Positions 5,888-9,000 of a stretch of DNA of 9,000 bases are shown here, piece by piece. Positions within the stretch are counted from its first letter, which is position 1, and every line of letters begins with the position of its first letter. Location: contig CAVKQI010000098.1 in the NCBI GenBank assembly GCA_963658405.1, positions 1-9,000 on the forward strand, in the 5' to 3' direction. The position numbers were made by a program, and so were the translations under genes. The notes beneath the pieces were generated by a model, which searched no databases, had not been told where the DNA came from, and worked only from the letters and a program-made list of their open reading frames with translations. This DNA is from CAG-791 sp963658405 (GTDB lineage: Bacteria > Bacillota > Clostridia > Lachnospirales > Lachnospiraceae).

Positions 5888-6334
5888 TTACTTTATTAAT
5901 ATCTCTGTCAGAAAAAATCCCGCTGCCAGAAACGGCAGAAAGGGAATCTTCGTCTTTCGATCAGCCTTCCTTATCACCAGCAGCACTCCGCATCCTATCG
6001 CCATCAGAAAAATGCCGATGCAGGTCGAAATGAAGACCTGTTCCCAGCGAAGATACATACCCATAGCCAGGACAACCATGCCGTCCCCGTATCCCATGGA
6101 ACCGCGAAATACCGCTGCCAGAAGCAGCATGCAAAGTCCCACTGACGCCGAAAGCATCCAGGTTCCAAGCGTCGTCTTTCCGGCATACAGAAGGTATCCG
6201 TTTGCAGCGATACCTGCCAGCAGAAAGAAAAACGGCAGCAGCACTGCCACCTTTCTGTACCTTATATCCATAACAGAGCCGGCAATGACCAGAATGGCTG
6301 CCAACACCAGTCTCAAAAATTCATAACTTTCCAA
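5888..6334 (-). CDS. Prepilin peptidase (A24 family, TadV/CpaA-like)
   Basis: An integral membrane aspartyl protease that removes the leader from Flp-type and TadE-like prepilins. At 148 aa it has the short TadV/CpaA form, without the N-terminal methyltransferase domain of PilD. The two catalytic aspartates are visible: D23 in VMDIRYRK and D84 in GYGDGM (GxGD motif). Hydrophobic helices fill almost the whole chain, and the C-terminal KIPFLPFLAAGF is typical of the family. The start is TTG at 6334, with GGAGGA 9 bases upstream inside the end of the preceding gene; no in-frame ATG fits. It lies 6 bp after the Cys/His TadE-like gene. Its likely substrates are the three pilin-type proteins in this window. 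Confidence 0.92.
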   Translation of the reverse strand: MESYEFLRLVLAAILVIAGSVMDIRYRKVAVLLPFFFLLAGIAANGYLLYAGKTTLGTWMLSASVGLCMLLLAAVFRGSMGYGDGMVVLAMGMYLRWEQVFISTCIGIFLMAIGCGVLLVIRKADRKTKIPFLPFLAAGFFLTEILIK

Positions 6335-6340
6335 TGGACT

Positions 6341-7318
6341 TTATCCTCCGCATTTCGAACAGGCCGGCATGCAGTCTCGTACCTGTGACAGGGGCACTTC
6401 TCTGACTGTTCTCTTAAGGCCGGAGCATCCTGTTGTGCTGTGATAACGGTTTCCGTCCTCCGTGATATACAGAGTTCCCTTTTTGGCCGGTTTGCAGCTC
6501 TCACAGGCATAGTACCGGGCCCCTGCATGGTTTCTGCACTGTTCCAGTTCCGACGCCTGTATGCCTTTGACAGAAGGGTTTAAATAGCTGCATCCCCGGT
6601 CCAGATGATAGACCGTTCCCGTCTCTGCCAGATAGCAGTACGTCTCCTCGGCGGCATCCACACTTCCCGCCATACTGCCGATTTCATATCCTGTCCAGGC
6701 ATGGGCATAATACCGGCTCTCCATAGAGAAATCCTGCAAACCTAATATCCTGATAAAAGGCCGTATCCGATAGTCGGCTGTCAGTTCCACTATGTCCCCA
6801 TCTTCCAGGATATGGCTCCTCAGATAGGAAATGCTGCCAGCACCGCCGGAGAGGCAGGTGTGATCCAGATAGTCACTGCCCAGATACCCGTTCACCTGGC
6901 TGCGCAGATAGGTCTGTGCCGTCAGAAAAGACAAGCCCGTCTGCAGAAGTTCTTCAGGAACGCCGGCATTCTCTGCACCGTCCGGGACGCCGCCGCTCTC
7001 TGCACTTCTCGGCTGCGCTGTTTCATCCGACTCACCAGCCTGGGTATTTCCTCCGCCTAGCAGTTCCTTTAATCCATAGCGATAATAAAAGGCATATTCC
7101 GTGATCTGCTGACCAGTCTGATGCAAGGCCGCCGTCATATTGCTCTGCAGCCGCATCATGTCAAAGGCAAACAGAATATTCATGAAGAAAAACAGGAACA
7201 GCGGAAGCACCAGTGATGCTTCCACTGTCATCCCGGCATCCGCTGTTTTCCGGAAAAATGACAGACCATCCGCTGCCCGGAGAGGCTCTTTTTTATTTTT
7301 TTTTGCTTTGTCTGTCAC
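6341..7318 (-). CDS. TadE-like pseudopilin with tandem C-terminal Cys/His modules
   Basis: A 325-aa protein from GTG 7318. A basic leader ends in DAG, followed by MTVEASLVLPLFLFFFMN and one membrane helix (about 30-55), so a pilin-type anchor cleaved after G29 is likely. A Gly/Ser/Glu-rich linker (about 88-125) leads to an extracytoplasmic domain. The C-terminus carries two related modules. Module one has YH-x4-C (H238, C243) and CESC (C272, C275); module two has YH-x4-C (H293, C298) and CSKC (C320, C323), with one further Cys each (C261, C316). The layout recalls Ada-type zinc-binding modules. GTG 7318 is chosen because GGAGG lies 5 bases upstream; ATGs at 7330 and 7360 are in frame with poorer sites, and 7360 would overlap the DUF5702 gene by 20 bp. 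The role in the pilus is unknown. Confidence 0.88.
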   Translation of the reverse strand: MTDKAKKNKKEPLRAADGLSFFRKTADAGMTVEASLVLPLFLFFFMNILFAFDMMRLQSNMTAALHQTGQQITEYAFYYRYGLKELLGGGNTQAGESDETAQPRSAESGGVPDGAENAGVPEELLQTGLSFLTAQTYLRSQVNGYLGSDYLDHTCLSGGAGSISYLRSHILEDGDIVELTADYRIRPFIRILGLQDFSMESRYYAHAWTGYEIGSMAGSVDAAEETYCYLAETGTVYHLDRGCSYLNPSVKGIQASELEQCRNHAGARYYACESCKPAKKGTLYITEDGNRYHSTTGCSGLKRTVREVPLSQVRDCMPACSKCGG

Positions 7319-7340
7319 TTTTACCTCCATGACCTCAGTC

Positions 7341-8828
7341 TCAGTTATAGCTGACTGCATGCTCTATGGTATATTCATAGCCGAAACGGCTTTTCGTCAC
7401 AATTCGTGCCTCCAGACTGTCGATGCAGCCATCGATCCGGAAGGCATCATTCCCCTTCGTCTGCCTGATATCACTTTCCATCAGGTCCAGCAGTCTGGCA
7501 TTTTTGGTGTTTCCGTCCTGTAAGTAAAGCATGATGCGCAGATATTCCTCATAGCCAAGCCCGTCTCCGCCGCTTTGTCCGCTCGTCGACGAACCCGGCG
7601 CCAGTATGCCCGCCAGCGATGTCCGCCAGGTCGAGGCATCCTTCAGCATGGGAACCTTTCCGCCGGCAAACAGGGTTTTCACGTCCTGAACACTCTCCAG
7701 ATACGCCCAGGCAAACAGGATGGCCGTCTTGATAAGGGGCTGCAGGGCCGGCAGCAGGATCACCGCTGCCAGAACAGCCGCCATGGCATCTGCCTCTTCT
7801 GCCTTTCCCGCATCCGTAAACAGATAAGTAAGATTGGCCGCCTCCCTGACAGCCAGCAGTGCCGTTGCCATATCCGACAGATTCTCTTTATCACTGGGAT
7901 TTCCATAAATCATGTATTCGATCTGATATTTCAGACAGCTCTTTTCCAGCGAATTTCGGTAATTGCCGCACTTTTCAAATACATACTGATCAAACAGCAG
8001 GGCATCGGCCTCCGGATACCCGTGGGTATTCTCCGCCTTCCATCCGCTGCCCATGGAAAGGCCGCGCACTGATGGGCGGTCTGCTTCCTCCAGCGAGGCC
8101 TCCGACAACGACGCAGAGCCGAAAATCTGTGTCAGCACAGACTGCTGACGAAAGGAATTTACTGCCTCTGCCGGATTCTCGATAGGAACCTCCCGCTCAT
8201 TTCCCTCTTCATCGGTTTCTGTAGGGGGTTCCATCCCTGCAAGCTCCTCTTCATTCTGTATTCTCTGTTCCTGCCATGCGCTTTCACTGCTTTTAAGACC
8301 CTGGAACTGATCGATCTTTGTCAGGAATTCCCCTGCCAGTTCCCCGCCGGGATGCGCTGTCATATAGGCATAGATCTGCTGACGGAGCGATTGTCCTTCC
8401 TGATCCTGTATATATCTGGCATTTATGATCTCCGCATTTTCTGCCTGCAGGGATGTCAGATCTGTTCTGGAGGACTGATAATTTTTATCTATATACTGTT
8501 TTAAATGCTGCTTTGTCTGTCCCAGAGACGGGCTGCCGGTTCCGTAAGATGTGTCTACATAGAAAAGGTCATACTGTTCATAAAGAGCGCGGTGAAACTC
8601 CGCCAGAACGGAATTTAAGGAAATGTCTGCCGTACATTCGATTTTCATGCGGATGGCATTCATCCGCGCTCCCTCCAGCAATGTAAGGAAGAGAGAAAGC
8701 ATGATGGCCAGAGAAAGGGCCAGATAGATCGTCAGGTAGGCCTGGGCATATTCTTTTTCTACCAGGGCTTCTCCTATTGTTTTTCGATGACGGCCGGCAA
8801 TTGTTTGCCTCCACCTTCGTCCTTTCAT
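7341..8828 (-). CDS. DUF5702 membrane-anchored protein of the Tad-like locus
   Basis: A 495-aa protein that resembles the DUF5702 family found in clostridial Tad loci; its function is not known. A basic N-terminus (about 1-28) precedes a strong membrane helix (YLTIYLALSLAIMLSLFLTL, 31-50), leaving most of the chain outside the membrane. A second hydrophobic stretch lies about 345-375. The helix followed by small residues is loosely like TadE/TadG minor pilins, but no TVEAS motif is present. The ATG at 8828 overlaps the pilin stop as ATGA, so translation is probably coupled to the pilin. The middle (about 180-240) is Glu/Gln-rich and probably flexible. A structural or assembly part of the pilus is the natural guess. 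Confidence 0.82.
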   Translation of the reverse strand: MKGRRWRQTIAGRHRKTIGEALVEKEYAQAYLTIYLALSLAIMLSLFLTLLEGARMNAIRMKIECTADISLNSVLAEFHRALYEQYDLFYVDTSYGTGSPSLGQTKQHLKQYIDKNYQSSRTDLTSLQAENAEIINARYIQDQEGQSLRQQIYAYMTAHPGGELAGEFLTKIDQFQGLKSSESAWQEQRIQNEEELAGMEPPTETDEEGNEREVPIENPAEAVNSFRQQSVLTQIFGSASLSEASLEEADRPSVRGLSMGSGWKAENTHGYPEADALLFDQYVFEKCGNYRNSLEKSCLKYQIEYMIYGNPSDKENLSDMATALLAVREAANLTYLFTDAGKAEEADAMAAVLAAVILLPALQPLIKTAILFAWAYLESVQDVKTLFAGGKVPMLKDASTWRTSLAGILAPGSSTSGQSGGDGLGYEEYLRIMLYLQDGNTKNARLLDLMESDIRQTKGNDAFRIDGCIDSLEARIVTKSRFGYEYTIEHAVSYN

Positions 8829-9000
8829 GACATCACCGTGTTGCTGTCTTCCGTTATCTTCTCAAAGATGGTTTTTACCAGCTTCTGCAGCTGATTCTTA
8901 AAGATGATGACCAGCCCGATCAGAACCACGATGATCAGGATCACCTCCACAGTTCCCATTCCATCCTCTTCTCTCCAGAAATTCTGCAATCTTCGTTTCA
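8825..9000 (-). CDS. Flp1-type type IVb pilin, 5' end beyond the window
   Basis: The visible part, 57 residues, reads KRRLQNFWREEDG and then MGTVEVILIIVVLIGLVIIF, followed by an amphipathic tail to MS and the TGA at 8827-8825. Cleavage after the Gly would place Glu at position +5 of the mature pilin, as in type IV pilins. The short length, the GxxxE-type site and a single N-terminal helix match Flp1-family pilins, the main fibre subunit of Tad pili. The two bases before the first Lys codon are TG, so an ATG, GTG or TTG whose first base lies just outside is likely, and the chain would then be about 58 aa. Its stop overlaps the DUF5702 start by 4 bp. Confidence 0.88.
   Translation of the reverse strand, partial: KRRLQNFWREEDGMGTVEVILIIVVLIGLVIIFKNQLQKLVKTIFEKITEDSNTVMS

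Overview
The window looks like chromosomal DNA from an anaerobic, gut-type member of the Bacillota, most likely Lachnospiraceae. This rests on moderate G+C by eye, AGGAGG-type ribosome sites, a two-subunit oxygen-sensitive class I fumarase, and a clostridial form of the Tad (tight adherence) pilus locus with Flp1-type pilin, DUF5702 and DUF6382/FHA proteins. The family assignment is inference. Every gene I accept lies on the minus strand, so transcription runs from position 9000 towards position 1.

In transcription order, the first block (9000 to 3602) is the distal part of a Tad-like pilus operon: a Flp1-type pilin cut by the window edge, a DUF5702 membrane protein, a TadE-like pseudopilin with a duplicated Cys/His module at its C-terminus, a prepilin peptidase, a second small TadE-like pseudopilin, and a two-TM DUF6382/FHA protein. 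The first genes overlap or nearly abut. The secretion ATPase and TadB/TadC platform are not present here and would be expected beyond position 9000.

The second block (3440 to 280) holds a rhomboid protease with a long soluble N-terminus, then a HIT-family nucleotide hydrolase and the alpha and beta subunits of class I fumarate hydratase. HIT and the fumarase genes are closely spaced and look co-transcribed. Between rhomboid and HIT is the most striking non-coding stretch: four different, nearly perfect hairpins packed into 129 bp.

The last block (279 to 1) is 234 bp of non-coding DNA with a fully consensus sigma-A promoter (TTGACA-17-TATAAT) driving a tRNA-Ser(GCT), whose 3' half is cut off by the window edge.

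No transposon, phage gene, CRISPR array or rRNA was seen. The items most worth a second look are the hairpin array, a shared GCGGCA..GAAAGG element in front of three start codons, the tandem Cys/His modules on a TadE-like pseudopilin, and an FHA domain that lacks the usual arginine.
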